This document shows, piece after piece, positions 34,001 to 46,412 of a stretch of 64,000 bases of DNA (position 1 is the stretch's first letter; the number at the start of each line of letters is the position of its first letter). Location: NCBI GenBank assembly GCA_036873135.1, contig JAPTYO010000005.1:4256166-4320165 (forward strand). Direction: 5' to 3'. The DNA is from Clarkia xantiana subsp. parviflora (lineage: Eukaryota > Streptophyta > Magnoliopsida > Myrtales > Onagraceae). The notes under the pieces are model-generated. The model was not told where the DNA came from. It saw only the letters and a program-made list of their open reading frames with translations, and did not search any database. A program made the position numbers and the translations under genes.

Positions 34001-36475
34001 AAATGATATGAAATCCTCTTTTATCTCCAAACTTAAATCCTTCTGCTGAGCTGAAACTTGGTGTCATGCTGTAGATTAGATTCTTCCTGCCTATTTATTT
34101 TTTCTTTGCTGATAAACAAATTGCTATTCGTCCTCTTCTCCTGGAGTGCTTATTTGCATTTACTATCTGCAATATTGTGAAAATTATGTTGGTTGGTTGT
34201 TTGTATCTAGACTTCTTAATCTTCTTCTGAACTCATTCATTTTTTTGGTGCTATAGATATGGATTCTATGGAGATGTAGTAACTGAAAGTGAAAAATACC
34301 GTTGGATGGGCCCCAAACGGTATGATTATGTCGGAACAAAGGTGTTTATGAGGCACAGGTAAAGTACAGACATGGGTTTTATCACTCTCATTTTTATTTT
34401 TATATTGTTACGTATTTGTGAAATGTGTTGTTTTAGGTCTTATGAAGCTGAAGTAGCATTTGCTGAAGTAAAACCCGAAGAAACGGATGATGGAGAAGCT
34501 GCTAATCAGTCACCTAAGTTGTTTAGTCCAAAGAAACCTCGAAGGGTAATATGCCGTGTTAACTGTAGTGTCTGTAAATCTTCGAAACCGCTGCCTTCTT
34601 ATAGAGATATAACTTGGAAAAGATCAAAAGGGCGTTTCATTAGCATCGGTGCTGCTATCATGTCAAATCGAAATGAAAAAGCACCCGATGGTTTGGTAGC
34701 AGATGCACACCTCGCTGATGGTTTCATGCATCTCATTTCTGTCAAGAACTGCCCTCGCCCTTTCTACTTGTGGTAATGTTGAATCTTATACCCCTTTCTT
34801 GCAGTGAAAGCAATCTCCTATTTGTGATTTGTGGCTGTTTGTTTTGAACAGGCATTTACTTCAGCTAGCTAAGAAAGATGGGAATCCCTTAAACTTTGAT
34901 TTTGTGGAACACCACAAGGTAATAATGTTTATTCAGTTGAAAAGCCATGGTTGTTATGCAATACAACTTGCTAGATGAGCTTTAGGAGTTTGGACAATTC
35001 GCTAACTGAACTTTTCTTTAGACAAATTGCTAGCTTATACAAAGTTGCAATATGCTAGCTTCATCTAATTTAAGGGTTAATATCTAAAAAACTGTCAACG
35101 GTTTACCCTATGTTAAAATTAGGTGTCTGAAGTTTAAAATGTTAAAATGGATTGTCCCAAGTTTCATTTTTGTTGAAATTTGGTGTCTCAGCGCGTCTTT
35201 TCATCTCCATTCAATCATTTTCATCAACCTACTCATAATCCATCACTCTTTACTTTTCACAAAATCGTCAAATGTCACCCAAAAGTTGAACATAAAAAAA
35301 AAAGTTTCTAGCATAGTGGTGTGGAGCGGTTTTCCAACGATAACGGAGCGAGATTTACTTGTGCGGATGTGACCAACTACGATCCCGGCAAGATGACGAG
35401 AAGAGAGTGTGTATGGTAGTCGGGTTCGTCGTAATTGACTTCTCTAAAGTAATCACACCGAGACACTACATTTTAACAAAATTGAAGCCTTGGATACTAC
35501 AGTTTAACATTTAAAACTTCAGACACCTAATTTTAACATAGGGTCAACAGGTCTTTTGGTCCATGATGTTTGACAACTTTGGGGTTTTGGTCAATGGTAT
35601 TTTTTTTTACCTAGTTTTGGTACCATATGTTTGCAGATTTTTTCTAGTTTTGGTCTAACAGTTACATTCCGTCCATTTTTTGACATGTTCAAGTCACGTG
35701 ATCCACTCTAAACTTTAAATTTAGTCCCTCTAATACTTTCTTAACCTTTTTTTTTGTTCAATTTAGTCCCGAAGTTTCAAAATTGACCCCAATTGGACAA
35801 TAGGTCCAATTGAATTTTTGAAACTTCGGGACTAAATTGAACAAAAAAAAAAAGTTAGGAAAGTATTAGAGGAACTAAATTGAACAAAATTGAAAGTTTA
35901 GGGTGGATCACGTGACTTGTACATGTAAAAAAATGGACGGAATGTAACGGTCAGACCAAAGCTAGAAAAAATTTGCTAACATATAGTACCAAAACTAGGA
36001 AAAAAAACATCATGGACCAAAACTCAAAAATGGTCAAACATCATGGACCAAAAGACCTGTTAACCCTTTTAGTTATTAACCCCTAATTTTATTGCTAAAT
36101 GGTGACAGAAATTTCCGATTTACTAGCTGAACTTTGTGAAAATATGCATTTTGCTAGCTGAAATTTGGAGAAATTTGTAATTTTTTTAGTTGATCTCTGA
36201 TGACACGTGATGCGCAGATGCATATCTTTGTCACTAATTAGAACAGAGTTAGCAAATTGCAACTTTACGTAAATACAACTAGTTTGTATAATTGACTAAT
36301 TCTTCTTCTTGTCATGTGTATTTGTGAAAAAAAACAGACTCGAGCATTTACATTTAAATCGTGTGGAAACAGTAGCGTGTGGAATATAGATGGGGAGGCT
36401 TTCCAAGCACACCAGCTCTCTGCACAAGTTTTCAGAGGCCTTATAAGCTTGTTTGCACCCGGTCCAGAAATTTAG
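31064..36475 (+). CDS. CERK: Ceramide kinase (ACD5/CERK type)
   Basis: Phosphorylates ceramide to ceramide-1-phosphate; in Arabidopsis loss of ACD5 gives spontaneous cell death and altered defence. Thirteen exons fit: 31064-31219, 31784-31942, 32028-32198, 32275-32367, 32652-32744, 33175-33388, 33479-33505, 33621-33705, 33807-33956, 34257-34358, 34437-34772, 34852-34918 and 36338-36475. All are GT-AG; the joined frame is 1,791 nt, 596 residues, close to the family's ~600. Domains: N-terminal PH-like region; diacylglycerol-kinase-type catalytic domain from LIFVHPMSGKGSGRRTW through VSIGGDGFFNEVLNG and FGIIPAGSTDAIV; then the CERK-specific CxxxCxxC motif, seen as CRVNCSVC, and VADAHLADGFMHLI. 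The start at 31064 gives an acidic N-terminus like homologues. Exon 7 is only 27 nt. The last intron (1.4 kb) is swollen by nested Mutator-like elements. Confidence 0.95.
35074..36082. mobile_element. Outer Mutator-like element in ceramide kinase intron 12
   Basis: The left end GGGTTAATATCTAAAAAACTG and right end TTTTAGTTATTAACCC are inverted. The inner arms (CCCTATGTTAAAATTAGGTG and its complement near 35525-35543) also pair. The 9-bp flanks CTAATTTAA (35065-35073) and CTAATTTTA (36083-36091) match at 8 of 9. A second element interrupts its right arm. No transposase. Confidence 0.78.
35541..36066. mobile_element. Inner Mutator/MITE-type element nested in the outer element
   Basis: Very long inverted arms (over 200 bp each) start GGGTCAACAGGTCTTTTGG and end CCAAAAGACCTGTTAACCC. 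They share words such as AGTACCAAAACTAG, CACGTGA and GACTAAATTGAACAAAA on opposite strands. The element breaks the right arm of the outer element. Debris of the same family lies at 62090-62375. A clear target duplication was not found. Confidence 0.72.
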
Positions 36476-37976
36476 TTATTATTACTAGATATCATGGCAC
36501 GTGGGTTACACGTGCTTTTATTGAATACACATGATTGTGCAATTACTTCAAATCTCAATAAAAATACTCGAAAATGTGGTTACGTTCGTAACTCCATTTT
36601 AGTTAATACATCCGCCACTGTATGTCAAGCTTTTATTAGTTTATCGCTCTACATGGCATTGATGATGTACCGTCACACAGAATACTTACGTGGGATGCAT
36701 TAAATTATTACAAGTCAATTAGCATTTTTTGTTTTTTTTTTTAATATTTGCAGCAATTGAAATGTGAAGCAAGCAGGTGATGAGCGAAACAACATTGTTT
36801 GTAACCAACAGTTGGTACATAATTATAGTCTACCAAGCATTTGTTGCATTATTTAGGAAGAAGGCTATGCGAAGAAGATGATTTTAGATGGGAAGAAGGG
36901 TGAACTGAAATTTGTATTTGGTGACGAGCTGGCTTGTGAGGACACTTTGATTTTGGGAAGACAATTTAAAATTTCATATAGTGATATGCTTGCTTGGAGC
37001 CCAAGTTTCTTTCTTTTAGTACTTGTGTACCCAATAACATATTTGTGTGTCAAAACATTAAAGAATTGTCAATTTTTAATTTTTTTTGGCCCAAATAGAA
37101 TTGTCCATGAAATAATCACATTGACCCTAATTGGTACGTGAGAAATATTTATTTTGAATAATCATTTTATATGTGGTTATTAATCACAAATTTTGTAGTA
37201 GAATTTCTTCAATCAGCTGTTTCAATTTCGTAGCAATTGTGGACCCCGCATAAAATATTTTAATGTGTAAATACTAGGATGGATTCACTAAAAATTAAAT
37301 GTATGGTATGATCGAAGGTCTAATTATGCATTAAACTAAAGGGGTATTTTACAGAAACCATTTTAATTTATTGAATAATCCATCTTAACATGTACTAGAT
37401 GTAGCAATTAGTTGGAAATCAAAAGTTGGAATATAGTTGACGAAACATAGTGCAGCTAGCCATAATTTGATTTTGCAGATATGAGTTTATCACTCCTTCC
37501 TCAACATGACCAAAAATCTATCTCCATAAGGATGGATTGATTCTCTTGATGTCCTGTCCTACAATCACTCGGCCACAACGAGTTTCCCTTTCATATTTAG
37601 TAGCAGCTGCAAAGGACCAACAAAAGACTTGTAATCTTACAGACACAAAGCATAGGTATATATATAGGAGTAGGATCCATAAAAACAGTAACCACACACA
37701 AGCAAGCTAGCTAGCTAGCTGTAGAGGACGACTATGAATCCGCACAACAAACTAGGAATAATACAAGTGGTTGGAAATAGAATTTAGGATTGCAGTCTTT
37801 TTTCTTCTTCTTCTTCTTCTCTATGTCTTGCTAGCTCATCCATCCAATATGATATGATGTAGTGTTTGTCTTTTGATGCTTCTTTCCAAGTGAGCATATA
37901 ATTTAGATAGTTGATGATCCATACTAATTAGGGTATTACTTATCAAAATATCATAATTTGATTGATAGATAGATAC
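36476..37976. other. Convergent intergenic region (ceramide kinase 3' flank and kelch-like 3' UTR)
   Basis: No gene. 36476-36700 is probably 3' UTR of the plus-strand gene. 37720-37976 is the likely 3' UTR of the minus-strand kelch-like gene and contains a (TTC)n run at 37801-37820. The middle is AT-rich. Confidence 0.45.
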
Positions 37977-39743
37977 CTAATTTAAATGGGCAGCTGCCTT
38001 GATGAAACCATAATCTCTCCCAACTTCAATACTAGCCACTGATGATAACATTCTTACCGTTAGTTTATCCCCCACATCATCTCCGACCTTAATGACCGCA
38101 AAGCGCATAACCTTATTCAGGTTTATATACTCTACCCAGAAAATACAAAACTTGAGATACTTTTTGCCATCACTGCTGCTGTTGCTGCTGCCTAGATAAA
38201 CAACATCTCTCGGCTTCCCACCATGAGTGAGCTCCTCTATCTGTTTTAGGCCTTGAATTTTGCCAGTGATGCATTTATTAACTAAATCGTACCTGTACAA
38301 ACTTGAACTTTGTACTAAAAACACAATCTTGTCTTCAACAACTAGCACTGGAAAACACATACGACTTATTTCCACATCATCATCTTCATCAATCACCACT
38401 GTAGAAATCCACTTCTCCTCCTTCAAGTCATAATACGACACCTTTGTTTCATGTTTATATTTTCTACCATCTCCTAGGTCTTCTTCTTCTACTTCCTTTT
38501 GAAGAAAGAGTGCAATCATGGAATCCCATGTGACACATCCTAGAATAGTGTATCGAGCAGCATCCTCAAAAGGAACCTTTTTGAAAGGCATCCAACGGTT
38601 GTCACGTATGTCATATATCTCTCCGAATGTTGAAGAGTCATAATCAACATCACCAAACGCAAATTCTGACCGTCCAAAAGCATATATCTCTTTCTGGTTT
38701 GTCACAGCGGCGGCGCAAACTTCACAGTTGCTCTCTAGCATTAGCGAAAGTGGACGGGAATGTTGTGCTTCTTCTTCTTCTTTTGTTCCCCTAGATACTA
38801 CATTGGTGACATTTATGCAGAATGCATTCACCTTGCCACCAGAGCAACTGCTATCTTTGGTCCTGTAGTATTTCCCACCAAGTAAGTATATGGAGGAGGA
38901 GCCATCACACACGGCTAATGAAGAAAGGGCTTGCAAAGATGGCTTCACTTGGAAAAAAGGTGGTTCGATCTCGATTATATCGGGAAGCAGGTTCAAACTA
39001 GACGAAACCCATTTGCGTTTATTGAGTTTTTGCAAAGTCTCGTTATTTATGACCACAACCGCTTGTTCTATAGGTTTTCCATAGCGGTGATCATAAAGCC
39101 GATTAACAAGCAACCACAGTTCAACATGCGGCAGCTCCTCTTCCTCCTCTTCCCAACTAGAATTAGAAGCCAATAAACATACCAAATTAACAAGTATGAA
39201 AACAGAAATCACATTATTCAGACTATAAAATCATGCAACCATTCTTTCACTTAAAAAAAAATACTGCATGCATACGGATTCTATAGTCTTTGATCGGACT
39301 CCAATTTATCTATAATCTATTCCAATCTAAGAGGATTCAAGAACATACATACAGCTTTGGCTACCCAGAAACAATCTGTTCTGTTAATTGAAAACTTATG
39401 CCCTAGGTTTCACACTCTGCTGGATCGGCCATATTATATCTTACTTATCAAAGAGGATGATTATCAAGAAAGCATTCAGCTTTGGATACCCTAATTAGAT
39501 AGACCCAGAAAGAACCCTAGATCGGCAGGCACCACTAAACAATATGTTTCGTCAAATTGAATGTGAGATAATTTGATTACAACAGATGGGTAATTACCGG
39601 ATGCACTTATCTCGGATCGTCTTTTTCACTTGAAACATCTTTCCCAGGATACGTCCGAGTATCTTCTTCTGCCTGAAAAGCACAACGCTTCCAGCCACAG
39701 CGACTAGGCATACGAAACCCGTCTTCTTTCCTATCGAATCCAT
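37977..39743 (-). CDS. Membrane-anchored kelch/F-box-associated-like beta-propeller protein, function unknown
   Basis: Two exons on the minus strand: 39743-39598 and 39156-37977, joined in frame (CG|T, Arg) to 441 residues. Exon 1 encodes MDSIGKKTGFVCLVAVAGSV and a following hydrophobic stretch, about residues 8-24, then a basic segment, so I infer a single N-terminal anchor. Exon 2 begins with an acidic run (WEEEEEELPHVELWLL). It continues with propeller-like repeats: SSIYLLGGKYY, CAAAVTNQKEIYAFGRSEFA, GEIYDIRDNRWMPFKKVPF, VSYYDLKEEKWISTVVID and SSLYRYDLVNKCITGKI. No F-box motif is present, so I do not call it an SCF adaptor. A TATA-like TTATATATAC lies at 39835-39844, about 90 bp upstream. 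Partial copies of this gene occur at 41953-42188 and 53025-53330. The molecular role is not known to me. Confidence 0.8.
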
Positions 39744-41040
39744 GCGGCCGGCAACCTCCGTCTTCCCTTTCCCTTTCCCTTGTTTGATTAGGTGGTCGTG
39801 GAGTGTAATCCCCTTCTCTTCCTGCCTGACCTAGTTATATATACAGCTGATTTTTTTTTTTACGTCTGAATGCCGATTTTATTATTATATATTAAGAAAA
39901 AAGTAATAGGTTAGGTTAATAACTTTAACATAACTATAAACTGGTACCCAAACTTTGAAATTTTAAAATATGTATATATATAATAATACATGAATTCCTA
40001 ATTTCTATAACTAAACTTATTATAATTTTCACCAAAATGGAGAAATTGAGATTATACGTCAGCCACATAAGAGCATCCACGAATTGTAGCAACATTTCAA
40101 ATTTTTAGTTTATTTAAACTCAATAACAAATTAGCCGGACCCAATTTCTTAAAATCAGTTCAGGTCAGTTGATTTCTTAAACTAGTATGTTAGTACTGAT
40201 CTTAATATTCCATTACAAATTAGCACCATATGGCGCCAAAACATCATTTTTACCTTGTATTTACATAGCAAATTACAGAACTACTCAAATGGCCATTTCT
40301 CATTTTACTTTCTCATAGCAGACGTAGAACATATCATGAAGAAATTCTTCCCTGCAAAAGTTTGGAAACAGGAATACATAATAAATTTCTACATTTGACA
40401 TATCGGTGAAATTAATTTCAAAGTACAGTAATTATTTTTGTAGATAGTAACAGTAAATACAGACTCCCAGTATCATTATCGAATGGAATCACCTCAATGT
40501 AAGTGCATTTTCATGTTCTCTGTTATTATCTTACATGATAATTCTACATATAAAAGGAACGGCTTTATACGTGTATGACAAAAGAACAACGTCACAGTGA
40601 AACTCAAATAAATAAGAAACTGGTTTTATTAAGTTCAACCTGTAATATAACACACTTCTTTTTGTTTTTTTGGTTGCAGCATCATAAGATTGTCTAGTAA
40701 ATCCATATCTAATCAAACACGCAAAAAAGAAAAGTCCAGTTCATCAAGAATTTAGGAAGCACCAATGATGCATCCTAAACTGTAGTGCAAATGCTTGGAA
40801 TTTGGACCCTGTCAATCATGGTTAAGAAAATTATATCTATATTTGAGGGAAACAAAAGGAAAGAAGATGAGGACAGGAGTTCCAATAAAATATGAACATA
40901 TTTTAGTAAATTGCAATCCAATTGCTCAGAATCTCAACAGGATTACATATCAAGAGAATTTAACATGATTCACCACATTATAATATAAAAGAAAATTTAA
41001 AACCCACAAAATAAATAACATATGAGTTTGTCATACAATC
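39744..41040. other. intergenic DNA upstream of the kelch-like gene
   Basis: Apart from the kelch-like promoter (to about 39850), only AT-rich DNA without recognisable exons or bounded elements. Confidence 0.4.
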
Positions 41041-41051
41041 ATAAAAATATA

Positions 41052-41830
41052 CTAAATGTGCTCATAATCGAGATAGGCAGTGAAATCCTCAATGAACATT
41101 TCGTCCAAGAAAAAAAAAACAGGTTTTATTAAAATAATCATAACATGATCAAGAATAGCTTCAGAAAATTGATCGATCCTACACTTTAGTGATTGTATAC
41201 TGAATGAGCTTAACTTAGGGGCAAGAAAATATACATCGATTTCGAAATTCAAGCATAGGCCACAAAAATGATCATCATGACAATCGAGAGTGAGCTGAAA
41301 CCCAAATTATTCAGAAAGAAAGAAAAAGAAATCATGTGAGGCATTCACGTACCTAACAAGTGCCATTTGATAATTCTTTCGAAATTATTGAATGAAATAT
41401 AATTACAGTGCAAATTCGACCTAAATGCAATGCGAGTTCATAAACAAAAAGAACAACTCATTATCCATTTATGCAATGCACTTAACAATCAGAAGGAAGT
41501 GAGATTGGAGATTAAAAGATTGTAAACTGCACAAGGTAAAGGGCAACCTAAGTTATAATGTCTACGAATCAGATTGGCTATTGATCAAAAGGATTAGGTT
41601 AAGGGAAAGATCAAAATTAAATTAGGGTAAATCACTTACCTCCTTTATAGCTCTGCCTCTATTCTTAAACTGATCTGATACCAATCTCTTAGTATCATCA
41701 TCGTCATCGGGAGCTTCGCCATCATCTAAGTCGTCGGTATCACTGAATCGGGAGCGTACACTAAAACAGCGTCAATGGGCTATGGAAGCTTAATCTTCTG
41801 TCGACGATTGGGCTGAGGCGGCGGTCCATC
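41052..41830 (-). pseudogene. Unidentified minus-strand exon candidates
   Basis: 41640-41758 on the minus strand reads SRFSDTDDLDDGEAPDDDDD then TKRLVSDQFKNRGRAIKE, followed by a good donor (GAG|GTAAGT at ~41639). Upstream bases could encode PPPQPNRRQKIKLP but are separated by a TAG or frame change. 41052-41100 reads FIEDFTAYLDYEHI then stop. Acidic composition and the splice site suggest a real ancestral gene, but I cannot name the family or join the parts into one frame. Confidence 0.3.
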
Positions 41831-41952
41831 TTCACCCAGAGACTGATCTTGCTGATTGCGGGAGACTGTCGTTTGATTCCCCTAAGAGAGCTTTAGCGGG
41901 AATGAATTGGAGCGTCTCAGCTTCTGATAGAGGAGCTCACTCATAAAGGGAT

Positions 41953-42188
41953 GCTGAGTGATGTTGTTTATCTAGGCAGCAGCAGCAGCAGTGATGGCAA
42001 AAAGTATCTCAAGTTTTGTATTTTCTGGGAAGAGTGATATATACCTGAATAAGTTTGTGCGGTTTGTGATGATTAAGGTTGGAGATGATGTGGGGGATAA
42101 ACTAACGGTAAGAATGTTATCATCAGTGAGTAGTATTGCAGTTGGGAGAGATTATTCTTTCATCAAGGCGGCTGCCCGTTTAAATTAG
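41953..42188 (+). pseudogene. 3' fragment of the kelch-like gene, copy 2
   Basis: Starts near GATGTTGTTTATCTAGGCAG and runs to the same stop codon as the gene at 37977-39743, matching its last ~75 codons at roughly 90% identity, but on the opposite strand. Similarity continues some 100 bp past the stop with indels. It lacks the rest of the propeller and any start, so it is a dead fragment. Confidence 0.88.
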
Positions 42189-42310
42189 GTGAGTATCAAT
42201 ATATCTATCAAGTTATTATATTTTGATAAGTAATTAATTATTATGGATCATCATCTAAATTATATATGTTCACTTGGAATGGCTGGCAGGGAAGAAGCAT
42301 CACAAGACAA

Positions 42311-42638
42311 ACACTAACGGAATACTATATCAGTGCCGCAGATTGGAAGTTTGGAGCTAATCAGTTCGTCAAGGCACTGCCTGATAAAGTGGTGGTTCAT
42401 TGTAAGATGAGTTCAACCCTGATACTAGATGTCTGTAATTAACAACCGCTTATAAATTCCAAAATGTTATGCATTTGGGATACCAAAATGTTCAGCCTGT
42501 ATTTGTTGTTGGTCAAGTCCTTTCTTTTAGCTATTACATCCTTTTGCTGCATTACATAACTAGTAAAGGGTTTATTACTCAATCAAAAAAATTTCAGGTA
42601 GTGAACGGAATTCAGCATCGCTAACACTTGATGGAGTT
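42311..42638 (+). pseudogene. DUF676 esterase fragment, copy A (left 328-bp direct repeat)
   Basis: Encodes ISAADWKFGANQFVKALPDK VVVHC, an intron, then SERNSASLTLDGV, the segment that precedes the catalytic serine in plant DUF676 lipase-like serine esterases. It breaks off at ATGGAGTT. It is about 98% identical to 45760-46087. Too short to be functional. Confidence 0.82.
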
Positions 42639-42749
42639 TATATAATTTGTTGTTTTATCAACAAAATTGAGCTTTCGTAATTCTGTATATCCTCATGTAC
42701 AGTTGATTTCTGTCAGATGGGATAGAAAATAAACCAAAATTTTCAAGCA

Positions 42750-45428
42750 ATACGAGGTTGGTGCAATTTTTCCAAGAAAGAAGTTGATGAGAATTCACCA
42801 TCCCGAAGAGATGGAATTTCCCTGAAGAATGAGACTTATCTAAGAAAGTCATACTGCACCTTCTTGAGGAAGCTTGGGATGAAGCTTCAAGTGTAAGCAT
42901 ACTTTCACTGGGTGCCCTTTGTTTATGTTTACCTTTATCATTTAATCAATATCAGTTGTTGTTGACTTGAAAATAGAAGTCTCAGTTAGAGATGACTGTC
43001 TAAACTCTGAAGTTTGGAATTACATTGATAATTGTAGATTTTGTCGAGGCAAGACTGGTCGTCTTCTTCAATTGCTAGAGGCTTGTCATATGTGATATGG
43101 CACATCATGGAGGTCCCTTTCTTTCAGCTTTGACTTCAATTTGTTATAGTGGTGCATGATGGTTTTAGAGCTTAAGTAGTTCCGGGAAGTACAATTTTTT
43201 GGTCCCATGTCTTTCCATGGTGTACTGTGGTTTAAAATTTTCATCCCTTAACTCTCTAGCATTTGATTGTTGAGTTGTTAGGCATTTTCAATAGGTTAGT
43301 CTATATGCTTCGGCCAAATAAAAAGAAACATTATGGCCAGTGTATATAACCATTATGGATAATAATCTGATGCAACTAATAGGACTTAGTAAGTTGTTGA
43401 TAATAGAAAAATGATAGTTAAGATGAGGTTACGACTTTTTATTAGATATATGCCTGCATGCTAGATAACTGATTTATCTATTGATAAGATTCTTTAGATG
43501 TCAAGATTTGATGCATAACTTCTGCCTTTTCAAAATTTTCTCAGGTCACAATTCACAATTGCCGCTGCTACAATTTTGTGTCATCGTTTCTTCCTTAAAC
43601 AATCTCATGCAAGAAATGACAGGATGGTGGGTAACTTCCTTTAACATTTGATATGTCTTTTGCATATATGTTTTATGAGATGTTACTGTATATTCATATG
43701 AATTGTTTGTCTTCATTTTTTCTTTTCATTTATTGGGGTATGTGCAAGTGACCTAATAGTATAAGCCATATTGTAAGAGCAGTGAGGTTCTTTCAGTTCT
43801 TTCGTTAGAGAGCGGTGTTTGTGTTGGTATTGCTTTTGGGCTTTAGTTATTTTCTAGAGATATGATTTTTCATGGAAGTCTTGTGCTCTTTGGAAGACTG
43901 ATTAGTCACTATAGTAAGTCTAGTTGAAACAGATGTAGCATTCTAGTTAAAATCAATACATTTCCTGGAATGTAATAGAGTATGAAATATATGAGGAGGC
44001 CTCTCGCAGATCAAATAATACTGTGTTGCGTGTTACAGTTTACCCGAGTACTTGTTCAGAAGCGTAATCGTCCAGGTGTTTTAGTAGAAAACAGTTCCAT
44101 TCAAATATGTCCTGCCTTGTTTTACATTATTAAAATTGAGAGGACCGCTCAGCAAGTATCTTTTTAATTGGTGTTTGTTGTCACCTGTCATACGAAAGAT
44201 GTGTAGTTTTTGCCTTTTTGGAATAATATGGTAGTCTGATGTGTTAATGGTTACTTGTGTTCTTGTCATGCATTGTAGACTATTGCAACTGTGTGCATGT
44301 TCCTAGCTGGGAAGAGTCATTCAAGAGACTCCGCGTTCGCTGAGGGATGTTGTTATTATCTCTTATGAGCCAATCCACGACAAGGATAAGACTGCAGCCC
44401 AGAGGATCAAGCAGCGGGTATTTCCTAGATCCTTTATTATTTAACCGCTGTATGTTCTCTCCCTTGCTGCACTAAGTTGATAGGTTCACTCAAGTGGTTG
44501 ATCTTTGTATAACCAAAACTTCGATTGATCAACTCTTTTTTCGAGATAAGGTGGACTTTTCTTGCATTTCAGAATGATACAGTAGAGAGATTGCTCAATT
44601 CTTTTTTTTTTATCAAGTGGGCGTTCATAAGGGAACTATTCTTTTATCCTTGATGTTCTGTGTGTTAGTTGTGTAATCATATATCTTTGGAGTTACTGAT
44701 TCTTCTTGGTGGTAGTTCTATTTCCGCTAATGATAATAGCATTTATGCAGGAACTCTATCAGCAGCAGAAAATAGATAATTTTGCTGGGGGAGAGGCTCG
44801 TACTTGTAACCCTGGGCTTTGACCTCAAAGTTGACACACCCTACATTCCTCTAGTGAAAGATGCATTTGTTCAAGCTGCTTGGAGTTTTGTTAACGACGG
44901 GTATGAGCAACACCGTCCAGGGTCACCCTTCTCTTCATACCATCTTTAAGATATATATAAGTTTATGTTTGGAAAGGTAAAAATATCATTCTTTTTCCAT
45001 AATTTTCACAATGTGAGGGGGGGCTTCTGTAGGTTTTGGACCTTGTTCTGCCTGCAATTTGATCCCGCAGTGGTTGCATTTTACCTTGCTGCCGACCACC
45101 TCAAAGTCAAGCTTCCTTCAAATGAGGGAAAGTTATGGTGGCAAGAGCATGGCGTCAGCAGGCGCCAACTGGAGGGTTGGTCTCCTCCTGGTTCATGTGA
45201 TACTTTTTGTCTGTTTTCCATAGACATTGATGTTCTTATTTTATTGCCTGGTATCGTTTTGCAGAGATCAGTAGTCAAATGCTGGAACTTTACAAGCAAA
45301 TGAAAGAAGCTGCAATGGTGGTACCTTCAGTTGAGAGAAGTGAAATAACAGAAAGTGGTCCTTCAGTGATATCATCAACGAAAGTTCAATCATCCTTGGA
45401 CAAGGGCACTACAATTGACTTGACTGAG
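42750..45428 (+). pseudogene. Decayed cyclin-T gene (CYCT-like), introns retained
   Basis: Six exon remnants in order match plant cyclin T, the partner of CDK9/CDKC in transcription elongation. They are 42750-42892 ([28 protein letters not shown]), 43545-43626 (QFTIAAATILCHRFFLKQSH), 44279-44417 (TIATVCMFLAGK, then VVIISYEPIHDKDKTAAQRI in another frame), 44751-44900 ([29 protein letters not shown]), 45033-45175 ([20 protein letters not shown]) and 45265-45428 ([15 protein letters not shown]). Frameshifting indels in the third and fourth remnants break the cyclin box, and there is no intact start. GT-AG borders are kept, so it is a duplicated, not retroposed, pseudogene. It lies between two 328-bp direct repeats. 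Confidence 0.87.
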
Positions 45429-45759
45429 GTGACGCTATTTTTGTGCATAGTAGGAAGATAGAAGGATGACTTGCAAATTGGCTCTCAACTTGTCTGGTTT
45501 GATAATACGTTCGACATGCTTGCTTCCTTTCCTGCCTGTCTATGGAATGAAATCATCCTTGGTGGGTGAAGGTGGAATGATATGTCAAACACACTTTTTG
45601 ATCATATTATTAGATATGTATAGCTAGCAGTGATAGTTGTTGATTATGGTTCTACTCAGCTTGTAATGCAGTCTTGGTTAATTAATGAAATTAGATTTAT
45701 TGCTTCGCTGCTAGGTATTGCGTATGTATTAATTGGCATTTGGCACCAACTCTCCTAAA

Positions 45760-46412
45760 ACACTAACGGAATACTATATCAGTGCCGCAGATTGGAAGTT
45801 TGGAGCTAATCAGTTCGTCAAGGCACTGCCTGATAAAGTGGTGGTTCATTGTAAGATGAGTTCGACCCTGATACTAGATGTCTGTAATTAACAACCGCTT
45901 ATGAATTCCAAAATGTTATGCATTTGGGATACCAAAATGTTTAGCCTGTATTTGTTGTTGGTCAAGTCCTTTCTTTTAGCTATTACATCCTTTTGCTGCA
46001 TTACATAACTAGTAAAGGGTTTATTACCCAATCAAAAAAATTTCAGGTAGTGAACGGAATTCAGCATCACTAACACTTGATGGAGTTGATGTTATGGGTG
46101 ATCGCTTGGCTGCAGAAGTAATATTTCTGACAGTTTAAGTGGCTTCTTTATCAGTTAACATCTCCAAATAATTGACAACCATAAAAATATGTCTGATAAC
46201 AGGTGTTGGGAGTAATAAAGAGGAATTCAAATCTTTGTAAAATTTCAGTTATTGCACATTCGGTTGGTGGGTTGGTAGCTCTAAAGCCAACTAAGAAGGA
46301 AACTGAAGACAGTTTGTCAGCTGAAATGGAGAAGGAATCAGGTGGTGGTTTGGAGGCGCTGAACTTCATTACCGTTGCTACACCTCATCTTGGTTCACGG
46401 GGTAACAAGAAT
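45760..46412 (+). pseudogene. DUF676 lipase-like serine esterase, truncated copy B
   Basis: Three exons with good borders: 45760-45850, 46047-46117 and 46203-46412. They encode ADWKFGANQFVKALPDKVVV, SERNSASLTLDGVDVMGDRL AAEV, then KISVIAHSVGGLVAL and LNFITVATPHLGSRGNK. The HSVGG nucleophile elbow is present, but the usual ARYAIGRLY helix after it is missing and replaced by KPTKKETEDSLSAEM. No downstream exons with the catalytic Asp/His follow, nor is an N-terminus present. Plant relatives are ~400-residue alpha/beta hydrolases. I treat it as a broken gene. Confidence 0.75.

Noticed and set aside
37977..39212. Start of the kelch-like gene at 39212 in a single exon
   Set aside because: That frame would run through an obvious splice acceptor (TTCTAG at ~39157). 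An upstream exon at 39598-39743 with ATG, donor and matching phase gives a better model.
42311..46087. Possible LTR retrotransposon because of 328-bp direct repeats
   Set aside because: The repeats contain esterase exons, lack TG...CA ends, primer-binding site and polypurine tract, and the interior is a cyclin-T pseudogene rather than gag-pol.
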